Part shown: piece by piece, positions 17,424-25,635 of the stretch
Numbering within the stretch: position 1 is the stretch's first letter
How the letters are laid out: every line of letters starts with the position of its first letter
Source of the DNA: Chloroflexota bacterium
Lineage (GTDB): Bacteria > Chloroflexota > Anaerolineae > Aggregatilineales > J027
Assembly: GCA_016234595.1 (NCBI GenBank)
Contig: JACRBG010000051.1
Span: 62,001-126,000 of the forward strand
Length of the DNA stretch: 64,000 nucleotides
Direction: 5' to 3'
Position numbers and translations under genes: made by a program
Notes under the pieces: generated by a model
Told to the model about the DNA's origin: nothing
The model's input: the letters and a program-made list of their open reading frames with translations, nothing else
Database searches by the model: none

Positions 17424-17432
17424 TGCTATAAT
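17424..17432 (+). promoter_or_regulatory. Extended -10 promoter upstream of rpsO
   Basis: TGC followed by a perfect TATAAT (17427-17432) gives an extended -10 element, with no good -35. Transcription would start near 17439, leaving a leader of about 114 bases before rpsO, long enough for the S15 feedback site known in other bacteria; I could not define a fold for it. Confidence 0.5.
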
Positions 17433-17552
17433 GCCGACCACATTCCTGAACAGGTCATTTCAATTCGCGGCCCGCTTACTTATCAGGATGTATACCATCG
17501 AAATCAGCCTGCTGCCTTGAGCGGGTGTTTGATTAAGGAATTAAACGAGATC

Positions 17553-17822
17553 ATGGCGCTTACTAAAGATTCAAAGCAATCAATCATCCAAAGTTTTGCG
17601 ACTCACGAAGGCGACACGGGTTCTCCCCAAGTACAAATCGCCCTCCTGACCAACCGCATCGAATATCTGACCGAACACCTGAAAGTTCATAAGCACGACG
17701 AACACAGTCGTCGCGGTTTGCTGCAAATGGTAGGGCAGCGTCGTCGTTTGTTGAAGTATTTGAAAAACAAAGATGCAGACGCCTATACGGACATTCTCCA
17801 ACGGTTAAATCTGCGTCGCTAA
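17553..17822 (+). CDS. rpsO: 30S ribosomal protein S15
   Basis: An 89-residue S15, standard length. It starts [12 protein letters not shown] and has the rRNA-binding signatures [17 protein letters not shown] and [21 protein letters not shown]15 binds the central domain of 16S rRNA early in 30S assembly. I start at ATG 17553; the frame is open upstream to 17517 but that extra stretch is not S15 sequence. AAGGAA lies 12 bases before. It is followed by pnp, the usual bacterial order, with a large hairpin between them. Confidence 0.97.
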   Translation: MALTKDSKQSIIQSFATHEGDTGSPQVQIALLTNRIEYLTEHLKVHKHDEHSRRGLLQMVGQRRRLLKYLKNKDADAYTDILQRLNLRR

Positions 17823-17860
17823 TTCAACCCATTGGGTTCTACTATACTTCAAAAAATCGG

Positions 17861-17908
17861 GCGCACGCCCCCTGCACAAATTTAGGTGCATGATGGGGTA
17901 TCGTGCGC
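17861..17908 (+). promoter_or_regulatory. rpsO-pnp intergenic stem-loop (processing site or terminator)
   Basis: A three-tier imperfect hairpin: GCGCACG (17861-17867) pairs with CGTGCGC (17902-17908), CCCC with GGGG (17895-17898), and TGCAC (17873-17877) with GTGCA (17886-17890). In E. coli a hairpin here is cut by RNase III and underlies PNPase autoregulation. The tail after the stem (TCATTTGCGTT) is only weakly U-rich, so either partial termination or processing is possible. Confidence 0.6.
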
Positions 17909-17918
17909 TCATTTGCGT

Positions 17919-17924
17919 TATAAT
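17919..17924 (+). promoter_or_regulatory. Possible pnp promoter -10 element
   Basis: A perfect TATAAT lies 70 bases before the pnp start, directly after the intergenic hairpin. No convincing -35 hexamer is present, so this is a weak call; it would give pnp a hairpin-free transcript in addition to read-through from rpsO. Confidence 0.35.
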
Positions 17925-17993
17925 AAGCTGATTTGCCTGAAAACATAGGCAATGGCGAGATATGTTCCGTTGAGGAGGAACTGAAAAAACGTT

Positions 17994-20318
17994 ATGGTTC
18001 ATAGTGTCATGCCTACCGACAAAATTTTTACGACCCGGATAGGCGATAAAGAAATCATTTTAAAGACAGGCAAGCTCGCGGAACAAGCCGGTGCAGCAAT
18101 CGTGGCCCAAATGGGCGAAACCGTCCTTTTTTGCACCGCCACCATGAGCGGCAATGCTCGTGAAGGCATAGACTTCTTGCCCTTGAGCGTAGATTATGAA
18201 GAACGTCTCTATGCGGTTGGACGCATCCCCGGCTCTTTCCTGCGTCGTGAAGGTCGCCCCAGCGAACGCAGTATTTTGGTCTCGCGTGTAACCGACCGCC
18301 CACTACGACCTCTTTTCCCCAAAGACCTGCACAATGAAGTTCAAGTGATTGTGATGTCGCTGGCGCACGATCAGGTCAATGATGTGGATATGTTGAGCAT
18401 CATCGCCGCCAGCACCGCCCTGACGATCAGCGATGTTCCGTGGAACGGGCCAATTGCTGGTGCACGGGTTGGTCTCATCAATGGGCAATTGGTCGTCAAT
18501 CCCACCATTCCAGAAATGGAACATAGCGCTCTCGATTTACGGGTGGCCGGAACAGCCGACGCCATTTTGATGGTCGAATGCGCTGCCAACGAAGTCCCCG
18601 AAGATACCATGCTCGAAGCCTTGCGTTTGGCACATGAGAGTATGCAACCTGTTATTGCGCTGCAAAATGAGATGCGTGCAGCCGTTGGCAAGCCTAAGCG
18701 TGAAATGGCGTCGGCTGAAAAAGATGAAACCCTGCGTAATCGTGTCATGGCACGTGTAGGTCAAGACATCGCCCAAATCATTGCAACTCGTGTGGAAAAA
18801 GGCGAACGCAACGATGCCCTCGGCGATCTTGAAAATCAGGTCGTCGCTGACCTCCTTGATGATGATGATCGCGGTTTGGTGCTGGCGGATGAAGATAAAC
18901 CTGCAACCTCGGCCTCCGAAATTCGCGCATATATCTCTGAGGCAGTCAAAACCGAAGTCCGCCGTCGGATTGCCCAAGAAGGTGTCCGGCCCGATGGTCG
19001 TAGCCTAACCGAAATTCGTCCGCTGGCTGCTGAGGTCAACTTGATCCCGCGTGTACATGGCTCAGGTCTTTTCAAACGGGGTCAAACCCAAGTTTTAGCC
19101 ATCTGCACTTTGGGCACTGGCCGCGATTCGCAGTTGCTGGATGGCCTCCATCCTGAAGATAATAAGCGTTTTATGCACCACTACAATTTCCCGCCCTATT
19201 CCACAGGTGAGGCCAATCCGCTGCGTGGGCCAAAGCGTCGTGAAATTGGACATGGGGCACTCGCCGAAAATGCCCTTCGTACCATCATTCCATCCGAAGA
19301 AGAATTTCCTTATACCGTGCGTGTCGTCAGCGAAGTAATGTCATCCAATGGCAGCACCAGCATGGGGTCAGTGTGCGCGTCAACGTTGGCGCTAATGGAT
19401 GCTGGCGTACCGATTAAACGTCCAGTCGCAGGCATCGCCATGGGCCTCATCAAAGATGGTGACCAACATTTTGTCCTGACTGACATTCAAGGTATGGAAG
19501 ATCATCTCGGTGACATGGACTTCAAGGTTGCCGGGACACGGGTAGGCATCACTGCCCTACAAATGGACATCAAGATCAGCGGGATTCCACATGAGGTTAT
19601 GGGACGAGCGCTCTCACAGGCGTTGGATGCCCGCCTCGAAATCCTCGATTTGATCGAAGGTGTTATTCCCGAACCGCGTGCTGAACTCAGCCCCTATGCT
19701 CCCCGCATTATCACTGTCAAGATTAATGTGGAAAGCATCGGTGCGGTCATTGGGCAAGGCGGTAAGACAGTTCGTGGCATTCAAGAAGCAACCAAAACCG
19801 TCATCGAAATTGCCGAAGACGGGTTGGTCTCTATCGCCAGTGTGGACGCGGCAGGTGCCGAACGCGCCCGCGATATGATTTTGGGTTTGATCGAAGAACC
19901 CGAAATTGGGCGAATTTACACCGGTAAGATTACCCGTATCGAAGATTATGGTGCGTGGGTCGAATTTTTGCCCGGCACCGATGGCATGGTTCATATCAGC
20001 CAACTTTCCGATATGCGCGTTGAACGTATCCGTGATGAATTTCACATGGGTGATGAAATCATGGTCATGGTCACCGACGTTGATCGTGGTTCCGGCAAAG
20101 TCCGTCTCAGTCGTCAGGCAGTCCTCGAAGGTTGGACGCTTGAAGAAGCCCGTCAAAATGACAAAGGCATTGGTGGCGGCGGTGGCGGTCGTGGTGGCGG
20201 TGATCGTCGTGGCGGTGGTGATCGTCGTGGCGGTGGTGATCGTCGTGGTGGTGGTGGTGGCAACTACGGTGGCAATCGCAGTGGTGGTGGCGGTGGTGAT
20301 CGCGGCCCTCGCAACTAA
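17994..20318 (+). CDS. pnp: Polyribonucleotide nucleotidyltransferase (PNPase) with RGG-like tail
   Basis: A 774-residue 3'-5' phosphorolytic RNase of the RNA-decay machinery. Order: first RNase PH domain (to about 230), helical PNPase domain, second RNase PH domain (from about 320, with [19 protein letters not shown]), KH domain ([18 protein letters not shown]) and S1 domain ([19 protein letters not shown]). After S1, the last 50 residues are almost only Gly, Arg and Asp with three GGGDRR units, an RGG-like disordered tail that may bind RNA. AGGAGG is present but 15 bases before the ATG, an unusually long spacing. It follows rpsO. Confidence 0.96.
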   Translation: MVHSVMPTDKIFTTRIGDKEIILKTGKLAEQAGAAIVAQMGETVLFCTATMSGNAREGIDFLPLSVDYEERLYAVGRIPGSFLRREGRPSERSILVSRVTDRPLRPLFPKDLHNEVQVIVMSLAHDQVNDVDMLSIIAASTALTISDVPWNGPIAGARVGLINGQLVVNPTIPEMEHSALDLRVAGTADAILMVECAANEVPEDTMLEALRLAHESMQPVIALQNEMRAAVGKPKREMASAEKDETLRNRVMARVGQDIAQIIATRVEKGERNDALGDLENQVVADLLDDDDRGLVLADEDKPATSASEIRAYISEAVKTEVRRRIAQEGVRPDGRSLTEIRPLAAEVNLIPRVHGSGLFKRGQTQVLAICTLGTGRDSQLLDGLHPEDNKRFMHHYNFPPYSTGEANPLRGPKRREIGHGALAENALRTIIPSEEEFPYTVRVVSEVMSSNGSTSMGSVCASTLALMDAGVPIKRPVAGIAMGLIKDGDQHFVLTDIQGMEDHLGDMDFKVAGTRVGITALQMDIKISGIPHEVMGRALSQALDARLEILDLIEGVIPEPRAELSPYAPRIITVKINVESIGAVIGQGGKTVRGIQEATKTVIEIAEDGLVSIASVDAAGAERARDMILGLIEEPEIGRIYTGKITRIEDYGAWVEFLPGTDGMVHISQLSDMRVERIRDEFHMGDEIMVMVTDVDRGSGKVRLSRQAVLEGWTLEEARQNDKGIGGGGGGRGGGDRRGGGDRRGGGDRRGGGGGNYGGNRSGGGGGDRGPRN
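20193..20246 (+). repeat. Three tandem 18-bp repeats in pnp tail
   Basis: The core TGATCGTCGT recurs at 20201, 20219 and 20237 with an exact period of 18 bases. Each unit encodes GGGDRR. The repeats keep the reading frame and look prone to copy-number change by slippage. Confidence 0.85.
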
Positions 20319-20344
20319 GCCAAGATCCATCAGCTCTATTCTAG

Positions 20345-20373
20345 GAGGCCATTTTATAATTGGCCTCTTTTTG
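20345..20373 (+). terminator. Intrinsic terminator of rpsO-pnp
   Basis: A 7-bp stem GAGGCCA (20345-20351) / TGGCCTC (20361-20367) is followed by TTTTTG, 26 bases after the pnp stop. Confidence 0.85.
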
Positions 20374-20425
20374 TTTATGTGATGATGGTCTAATTTGTCA
20401 TTCATGGCAATTTGAAAATTACCTA

Positions 20426-20445
20426 GTGATAAAGCGTATTATCAC
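20426..20445. repeat. Inverted repeat in the 20319-20601 gap
   Basis: GTGATAA (20426-20432) and TTATCAC (20439-20445) are perfect 7-bp arms around a 6-base centre, operator-like in size. It lies in the 283-base gap between the pnp terminator and the gene at 20602. The rest of that gap shows no clear promoter; a weak 5-bp hairpin with an A-tract lies near 20475-20500. Confidence 0.45.
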
Positions 20446-20601
20446 GAATAAATTCCTTTTGAGGTCAAATCGTCAAAAAAGGGCAGGTTAATCACCCTTG
20501 GGCCGTGTAACACCCGTAGCACTGATTTCTCCCTAAGTTCTCTAAACTAGCGCCATGTTGCATCCTATAAAATCAATCCACACACCAAGAGGTTTTGAAA
20601 A

Positions 20602-21444
20602 ATGTCCGCCGCACGTCTGATTTTTTCTACCGGGTCACTCTATACACATGACATTGCCTATTGTTATGAAATCGCTGCCGAGGCTGGCTGTGATGGTATG
20701 GAGGTCATGTGTGATGAACGTTGGTGTAGTCGGGACCCTGCCTATCTCAAAAAGTTGAGCCAAACCTATAACCTGCCAACGCTTGTACTGCATACTCCGT
20801 TCAGTACCCACCTGATGGGCTGGCAAAATCGAGGCGACCACTTAGGCCGGATTCATCAAACCCTCAAACTTGCCCAAGAGGTCGAGGCCGAGGCTATCGT
20901 TGTTCACAATCCACCCCGTGTCTATCGCACCGCCCTCGAGACCCCCAATCGTCGTTACTGGCTGCCTTGGCGAACGCCTTTTAAGTCAGTCAAGCATTGG
21001 ATTGAAACTGAATTACCAGCTTTTCAAAAAACGACCCCCATCAAAATCGCGGTCGAAAATGTGCCGATTATCAAATATATGGGCCTCAAAGCTGACCCCT
21101 CCTATTGGAAGGGCATAGATCAGTGGGTTAACTTAAATGAGTACCTGACTCTCGACACCACCCATTGGGCGACACACGACGTCAAACCACTTGTGGCTTA
21201 TGAAGCAGCCAAAGGGCGTGTCTGCCATATCCATCTCAGTAATTATAAGAATGGGCGCGAACATCGGCTGCCGCATCAAGGGGATTTAGATTTAGCCGGA
21301 TTTTTACAACGGTTGGCGCAGGATAGTTTTGCTGGGACGGTCTCACTGGAACTCTATCCTGATTCAATGGGTTTCCAAGACGATGCCACCATCCGCCACA
21401 ATTTGAAGGACAGTGTCGCGTTTTGTCGGCAACATCTCAACTAA
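20602..21444 (+). CDS. Sugar phosphate isomerase/epimerase (AP endonuclease family 2, TIM barrel)
   Basis: A 280-residue cytoplasmic TIM-barrel protein of the xylose-isomerase-like family. Metal-ligand positions typical of the family are present: His in LVLHTPFSTH, Glu in KIAVENVP, Asp/His in LTLDTTHWATHD, His in VCHIHLSNY and Glu in VSLELYPDS. Members isomerise sugars or inositols or cut abasic DNA; the substrate cannot be read from the sequence. It has no TM or signal segment. AGAGGT precedes the ATG. It is a single gene bounded by pnp's terminator and its own at 21450, so there is no pathway context. Confidence 0.82.
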   Translation: MSAARLIFSTGSLYTHDIAYCYEIAAEAGCDGMEVMCDERWCSRDPAYLKKLSQTYNLPTLVLHTPFSTHLMGWQNRGDHLGRIHQTLKLAQEVEAEAIVVHNPPRVYRTALETPNRRYWLPWRTPFKSVKHWIETELPAFQKTTPIKIAVENVPIIKYMGLKADPSYWKGIDQWVNLNEYLTLDTTHWATHDVKPLVAYEAAKGRVCHIHLSNYKNGREHRLPHQGDLDLAGFLQRLAQDSFAGTVSLELYPDSMGFQDDATIRHNLKDSVAFCRQHLN

Positions 21445-21478
21445 AACAAAAAGGAGGCTTATCACCTCCTTTAAAATT
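21443..21478. terminator. Bidirectional intrinsic terminator
   Basis: A perfect 8-bp stem AAAGGAGG (21450-21457) / CCTCCTTT (21465-21472) between convergent genes. The minus-strand tail (CTTTTTGTTTT) is strong and the plus tail (TTTAAAATT) is moderate. Confidence 0.8.
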
Positions 21479-21498
21479 ATTTTCAGCTTAAAGTCACA

Positions 21499-23895
21499 TT
21501 ACCCCAGTAACTTGCCAAGATTATTCCAAAGTTGGAAAACAATTCGTTGGGCAAAATCCGGCCAATTGTCACCGGGCAGGATAGGCGGGAACATTTTGGC
21601 ATCAGGTTCATCAAATACATTCCCATAACCTGTCGTATCCCACAGAATATCGGAGCCGGGTAAACCAGCATCTGTTACTTCTTCGCTGGGGTCATTCCCA
21701 TTATTTTTGAATTGGTTATCATGGACATGGTTATATTCTGAATACGGCCCAATATCCCCAATTTCATTTTCTTCATAGGCCTGATACAACGACACAATTG
21801 CCAAGCCACCACTCCGATTATTTTCGATACGATTGTTATAAAACTCTGAGTGGTCGGTTGCCATAACCAAAATGCCTGTCCCAACAGGTACATCCCCAAC
21901 AATCGAACCCGGCGTTGCATCCGCTTTACTGCGATTATTGTCATGCACATAATTGTCATGAACTTTGATATTCTCCGAAACCCGTGAATGTAGATTCGGC
22001 AGCAAGAAGACCAAAATCCCACCTGTGTTATTCCAAGATTCGTTATCTAATACCTCAGCATTGACTGAATTTTCAATTTCAATGCCTGTGAGATTGTCAT
22101 AGGCTAAGTTATTGCGCACCACAATATCTTGTGACTGGCCCACATAAATTCCTGCGTCGGTAGCTTTGGTCACGACGGTACATTCAACCAAGACATTATT
22201 GCTGCGCACAGGATACACTCCATACAAACCTGTGTTAGCGGTAAATAGATGCCGCAGTGTTACCCCGCGTACCCCTTCAACCAACACCCCATTGCCCGTG
22301 AAATTCTGTGCCACAAAATATTCCATGCGGAAATTATTGCCAGACGCAATCACTCCATCAGTTAAATCACGTACCCCGTCGCCATCCACATCCCCTTCCA
22401 AAATGGGCCAATTGGGAGCAGCATCCCCTTCAGGCCACATCGCTTGCGGTGATTGAATGGGGCAGCTATCCGGTTCATCCACCATCCCGCGCAGGGTGAT
22501 GTCGCTCAAATCAATCAACACCCGCTCGCGATAAATCCCCGGTGGTACCAAAATCGTATCCCCCGGTACTGCACAATCAACTGCTTGTTGGATAGTTTGC
22601 CCGTCCTGTACCGTTACAGTCTTATTGGCCTCGTCTCGTTGACAATCCGGACGCTCACTCGGTTCGGATTGGATTTGGGTCAATACCTCACGGGCGGGGT
22701 TATCCATTGGTTGCACCAAGTTTTCAGCTCCCGATGGCACCACTGTTGGGATAATGATGTGACCCGCTTCATCCACATAATCCAATCCCTCTCGCATCGC
22801 TTCAGCAATGGTTTCATCCGTCAAAGCATAGAGGAACGCCACAATATCGGCTTTTTCTTGATCCGACAGTGTGAACCCCGGGGCGACAAACCGATCTACT
22901 TCTGCACCTTCAAAACCGACCCCGCGTCCTGCGCCTTTGCAATAAAAATCAATCACGTCTTCGAGTGTCGTATAGTACCCATTGTGCATATACGGCCCAT
23001 CCAACGCGACATTCCGTAAGGTTGGCACTTTAAACGCATACGGCTGACCATCTGGGAACGCATCCGCTACGCCTCGGTCATTCGTCCCATTATCGGGCAC
23101 ACCCGTCACTTTAAAATTTTCATCTACAAAAGTGGGCAAAGCATGACATTCAAAACAGCGTGTCCCCGCCGAGCGGAAAATACCCAACCCGCGCCGCTGC
23201 TGAGTGGTCAAGGCATCAAAGTTCCCTGCCACATATTGGTCAAAGGCCGAGTTGTTGCTAACTAGTGTCCGCTCAAAGGTCGCCAACGCTATCCCAATGT
23301 TATCCGCCGTGATGCCGTCATCAAAAAGGCTCTCAAATTGGGTTTTATACCCGTCAATCGCCCCCAATTCGGTCACCAATTCCTCAAGGTTTTGATTCAT
23401 CTCGTCTTCGGAGGTCAACGGTACAATCAATTGTTCCTCAAGGCTGCTGGCCCGACCATCCCAAAAAAATGAGTCGTTATAGACCATATTCCACAGGGTC
23501 GGCACATTCCGTTTCAGTTCCTGACCCTCTGGCCCAACCCCAACCGCTTTGCCATCGCTAAATCCCATATCGGGATGATGGCAATTGGCACACGCATAAT
23601 CATTGTTGCCCGACAACACAGGGTCAAAAAACAGTTGATACCCCAGAGTAGCAATTGCCGGATCAACTTCACCATTGGGTTGGGGCCATTCCCGTTGTAA
23701 CCCTGTCCATGAAGGCTCAATATTATTGGCCCCCACGCCCCAATCCACCTCAGCAATTTTGGCGTCTTCTTTGACAGGCAGCACCGCCAAAATCACGATA
23801 GATAAAATACACAGGTCAAACAAAATGAAAAACGCCCAGACCCAACGTGGTAGGCGCCGCTTTTCAGCAGTAGATTGATTCGACTGATCTAACAT
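21499..23895 (-). CDS. Diheme cytochrome c peroxidase-like domain fused to a parallel beta-helix domain
   Basis: A 798-residue extracytoplasmic protein. An N-terminal signal anchor (VWAFFILFDLCILSIVILAV) is followed by a MauG/CcpA-type diheme domain with CANCH (Cys102-His106), the conserved FFWDGRASSLEEQ block and CFECH (Cys247-His251), ending near residue 375. After a linker, residues 440-760 form a right-handed parallel beta-helix of the NosD / periplasmic copper-binding type (DGQTIQQAVDCAVPGDTIL, then Asn-rich turns such as IVVRNNLAYDNLTGIEIEN). Peroxidases of this type reduce H2O2 or oxidise a substrate; the beta-helix would bind a polymer or metal. Last gene of a leftward cluster with a methyltransferase and a cytochrome c lipoprotein. 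Fusion is unusual; no frame break is seen. Confidence 0.88.
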   Translation of the reverse strand: MLDQSNQSTAEKRRLPRWVWAFFILFDLCILSIVILAVLPVKEDAKIAEVDWGVGANNIEPSWTGLQREWPQPNGEVDPAIATLGYQLFFDPVLSGNNDYACANCHHPDMGFSDGKAVGVGPEGQELKRNVPTLWNMVYNDSFFWDGRASSLEEQLIVPLTSEDEMNQNLEELVTELGAIDGYKTQFESLFDDGITADNIGIALATFERTLVSNNSAFDQYVAGNFDALTTQQRRGLGIFRSAGTRCFECHALPTFVDENFKVTGVPDNGTNDRGVADAFPDGQPYAFKVPTLRNVALDGPYMHNGYYTTLEDVIDFYCKGAGRGVGFEGAEVDRFVAPGFTLSDQEKADIVAFLYALTDETIAEAMREGLDYVDEAGHIIIPTVVPSGAENLVQPMDNPAREVLTQIQSEPSERPDCQRDEANKTVTVQDGQTIQQAVDCAVPGDTILVPPGIYRERVLIDLSDITLRGMVDEPDSCPIQSPQAMWPEGDAAPNWPILEGDVDGDGVRDLTDGVIASGNNFRMEYFVAQNFTGNGVLVEGVRGVTLRHLFTANTGLYGVYPVRSNNVLVECTVVTKATDAGIYVGQSQDIVVRNNLAYDNLTGIEIENSVNAEVLDNESWNNTGGILVFLLPNLHSRVSENIKVHDNYVHDNNRSKADATPGSIVGDVPVGTGILVMATDHSEFYNNRIENNRSGGLAIVSLYQAYEENEIGDIGPYSEYNHVHDNQFKNNGNDPSEEVTDAGLPGSDILWDTTGYGNVFDEPDAKMFPPILPGDNWPDFAQRIVFQLWNNLGKLLG

Positions 23896-23918
23896 AAATT
23901 CCCCCTAGCTTCAAAAAT

Positions 23919-24518
23919 TTATTTAATGGCAAAACCTGCAATATGTGGCGCGACCGGGCCTTCAGGCAAACGGAAATGCTCAATCTGCACTTCGCTAAAA
24001 CCTGCCGCCTCAATGGTGGCCCATGTTTCGCGGTCAGGATGGCATCCATCCCCAAACCATTTCCACGCCGGACGCAACATCCGTTGAACACGCCGCAAAC
24101 CCGAACCATCAGGCGCTGCGACATGCTCAAAAAACACAAAACGCCCTCCCGGCTTCAATACCCGCCTGATTTCCGCAAGGGTATCGGCTTGATTAGGTAC
24201 TGAACACAACACCAACGTACTCACTACATAATCTACGCTTTCGTCCTCGACGGCCAGCCGTTCGCCCTCTAGCCCGCGTAGTTCAATGGGAAAACCTAAG
24301 CGTTCGGCCCGTTGGTGCAAGTAGGCGTGCATATATGGATTTGGTTCAATCCCCATCCAGCGAATGCCTGCCGGGAAATAGTCCAGATTAGGGCCCGCGC
24401 CGGGGCCGATTTCCAACACTGTACCCGACAAGTCTTTAAACAATCGGCGTTTGTGGGCGACTGTCAACGGGTCGTCTTGCTCCCGTGCCATAAAATATGC
24501 AAATAAGCGTTGCCGCAT
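23919..24518 (-). CDS. Class I SAM-dependent methyltransferase
   Basis: A 199-residue cytoplasmic methyltransferase. Motif I is VLEIGPGAGPNLDYFP, followed by the acidic IEPNPYMHAYL, VDYVVSTLVLCSVPN (motif IV) and LKPGGRFVFFEHV. This layout resembles the METTL7 / UbiE-like type 11 group. The methyl acceptor is unknown. It lies between a cytochrome c lipoprotein and the diheme peroxidase fusion, 21 and 23 bases from them, so all three form one operon; it may modify a quinone or a small electron carrier, which is inference. Confidence 0.87.
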   Translation of the reverse strand: MRQRLFAYFMAREQDDPLTVAHKRRLFKDLSGTVLEIGPGAGPNLDYFPAGIRWMGIEPNPYMHAYLHQRAERLGFPIELRGLEGERLAVEDESVDYVVSTLVLCSVPNQADTLAEIRRVLKPGGRFVFFEHVAAPDGSGLRRVQRMLRPAWKWFGDGCHPDRETWATIEAAGFSEVQIEHFRLPEGPVAPHIAGFAIK

Positions 24519-24539
24519 TGCACCCTCTCCTTACTTACA

Positions 24540-24923
24540 TCACTTCAATGTCATCAAGTAGGCCACGAGATAGTTCACTTCGTCGGATGTCAATTGAGTA
24601 GCAAAATTCTGCTGCATAGCTCCCTCAGCAAAACCCTCTACCGTATAATCATTGGGGTAGATGATGGATTCACGGAGATAATCTTCGGCGGCAAGGCCCT
24701 CGACACGGGTAGCAGCCCGCTTGGCTACACCTGCCAATGATGGCCCCACCACCACGCGATCCCCTTTAACCGCATGGCAAGCTGCGCAATGGGTTTTAAA
24801 AACTTGCTCTCCGCGCCCTGCATCCGTATTGGGATCAAGGTGTGACTCAGCTTTTTTCTCGCCCCCACCACAACCGCTCAACATCAAAACTGTACCGAGA
24901 ATAAACAACGATAATCTACGCAT
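24540..24923 (-). CDS. Monohaem cytochrome c lipoprotein
   Basis: A 127-residue lipoprotein with a signal (RRLSLFILGTVLMLSGC) whose lipobox Cys anchors it to the outer face of the membrane. A class I cytochrome c domain follows: CAACH haem site, GPSLAGVAKR, and a methionine region near MQQNFATQLTSDEV that probably gives the distal Met ligand. Start 24923 is chosen because the signal begins there; upstream the frame is open but only with charged sequence. It heads the operon leading to the methyltransferase and the diheme peroxidase-like protein and is a natural electron donor to that enzyme. Confidence 0.88.
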   Translation of the reverse strand: MRRLSLFILGTVLMLSGCGGGEKKAESHLDPNTDAGRGEQVFKTHCAACHAVKGDRVVVGPSLAGVAKRAATRVEGLAAEDYLRESIIYPNDYTVEGFAEGAMQQNFATQLTSDEVNYLVAYLMTLK

Positions 24924-25011
24924 CTTGTCCAGATGCTCCCTCCTTTCCTTTAGCAATTTTTATTTTACCGGAGTGTGCGTTAATAGCGAAATTTGTTGAA
25001 GGCAAGGGAAA

Positions 25012-25040
25012 CAAAAACAGCCCCGGAGTTGCCGAGGCTG
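25012..25040 (-). terminator. Intrinsic terminator of Flp pilin 1
   Basis: On the minus strand CAGCCTCGG (25040-25032) pairs with CCGGGGCTG (25026-25018), one pair being G-U, followed by TTTTTGTTT. It lies 20 bases past the pilin stop. Confidence 0.85.
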
Positions 25041-25060
25041 CTTTGTTAGAATCGTCAGAA

Positions 25061-25207
25061 TTACAGTGAGCGGACGATGCTGGAGAAAATGTTGCCGATG
25101 GCTGGGCCGAGCAGGGCGAGAATGATAATCACCACGACGGCGACCAACACGAGGATCAACGCATATTCAACCAGACCTTGACCTTTTTCACGTGGGAGAT
25201 ACAACAT
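25061..25207 (-). CDS. Flp/Fap-type pilin, copy 1 (48 residues)
   Basis: A 48-residue Flp mini-pilin, too short for most ORF cut-offs. It starts MLYLPREKGQGLVEYALIL, so a short charged leader ends before the Flp signature G-Q-G-L-V-E-Y. The Glu five residues after the predicted prepilin cleavage Gly is present, followed by a long hydrophobic helix (VLVAVVVIIILALLGPAIG) and a short tail NIFSSIVRSL. Such pilins are processed by TadV-type peptidase and assembled by the Tad machine into surface fibres for adhesion. AAAAGGA precedes the ATG. It has its own promoter (25247) and terminator. No Tad genes are in the window. Confidence 0.92.
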   Translation of the reverse strand: MLYLPREKGQGLVEYALILVLVAVVVIIILALLGPAIGNIFSSIVRSL

Positions 25208-25246
25208 TTGAGTCGTTCCTTTTGCATAATTGCTGATGATGAATTT

Positions 25247-25276
25247 ATTGTACCATCCAACTTAAGCAAAAATCAA
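25247..25276 (-). promoter_or_regulatory. Promoter of Flp pilin 1
   Basis: On the minus strand TTGATT (25276-25271), an 18-base spacer and TACAAT (25252-25247). TGG precedes the -10, giving an extended element. About 39 bases before the pilin start. Confidence 0.6.
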
Positions 25277-25329
25277 TACTATATTCATGAATAACTTGTG
25301 AATTTTATCAACTTCTATCAAAACGCATT

Positions 25330-25366
25330 GTAAATAAAAACAGCCTGATTAACTCAAGGCTGTTTT
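25330..25366 (-). terminator. Intrinsic terminator of Flp pilin 2
   Basis: AAAACAGCCT (25337-25346) and AGGCTGTTTT (25357-25366) form a 10-bp stem. On the minus strand it ends in TTTTTATTTA, just after the second pilin. Confidence 0.85.
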
Positions 25367-25387
25367 GTGGCAATTGCTTACTTGAAA

Positions 25388-25534
25388 TTACAGTGAACTG
25401 ACGATGCTAGAGAAAATATTCCCAATAGCTGGACCCAGCAGGGCAAGAATGATAATCACTACGACAGCAACCAAGACCAGAATCAGGGCATATTCAACCA
25501 AACCTTGACCTTTTTCACGCAGCAAGTACAACAT
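25388..25534 (-). CDS. Flp/Fap-type pilin, copy 2 (48 residues)
   Basis: A near-identical twin of the pilin at 25061, also 48 residues. It differs at only two positions: Leu instead of Pro at residue 5 (LYLLREKGQG) and Ser instead of Arg at residue 46 (IVSSL). Many codons differ between the two genes, so the proteins are held by selection or the duplication is old. A GGGAG ribosome site lies upstream. The gene has its own promoter (25575) and terminator (25330), so the pair can be regulated separately. Confidence 0.92.
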   Translation of the reverse strand: MLYLLREKGQGLVEYALILVLVAVVVIIILALLGPAIGNIFSSIVSSL

Positions 25535-25574
25535 CTTTATGGCTCCCATAACTAATGTTTAAATTGATAATGTA

Positions 25575-25603
25575 ATTATGACATACGGCCTAGTAAAATA
25601 CAA
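25575..25603 (-). promoter_or_regulatory. Promoter of Flp pilin 2
   Basis: On the minus strand TTGTAT (25603-25598), a 17-base spacer and CATAAT (25580-25575), with TGT directly before the -10 as an extended element. About 41 bases before the second pilin start. Confidence 0.6.
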
Positions 25604-25635
25604 CGAAATTTCGACCAATGGCTATAAAGAAAGTT

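Noticed and set aside
19614-20405. 263-residue Thr/Ala-rich open frame opposite pnp
   Set aside because: Low-complexity mirror of the PNPase Gly-rich tail and catalytic domain; no ribosome site and no independent family signal.
20475-20500. Possible second terminator after pnp (AAGGG ... CCCTT)
   Set aside because: Only a 5-bp stem and U-rich tail only on the minus strand, where no gene ends.
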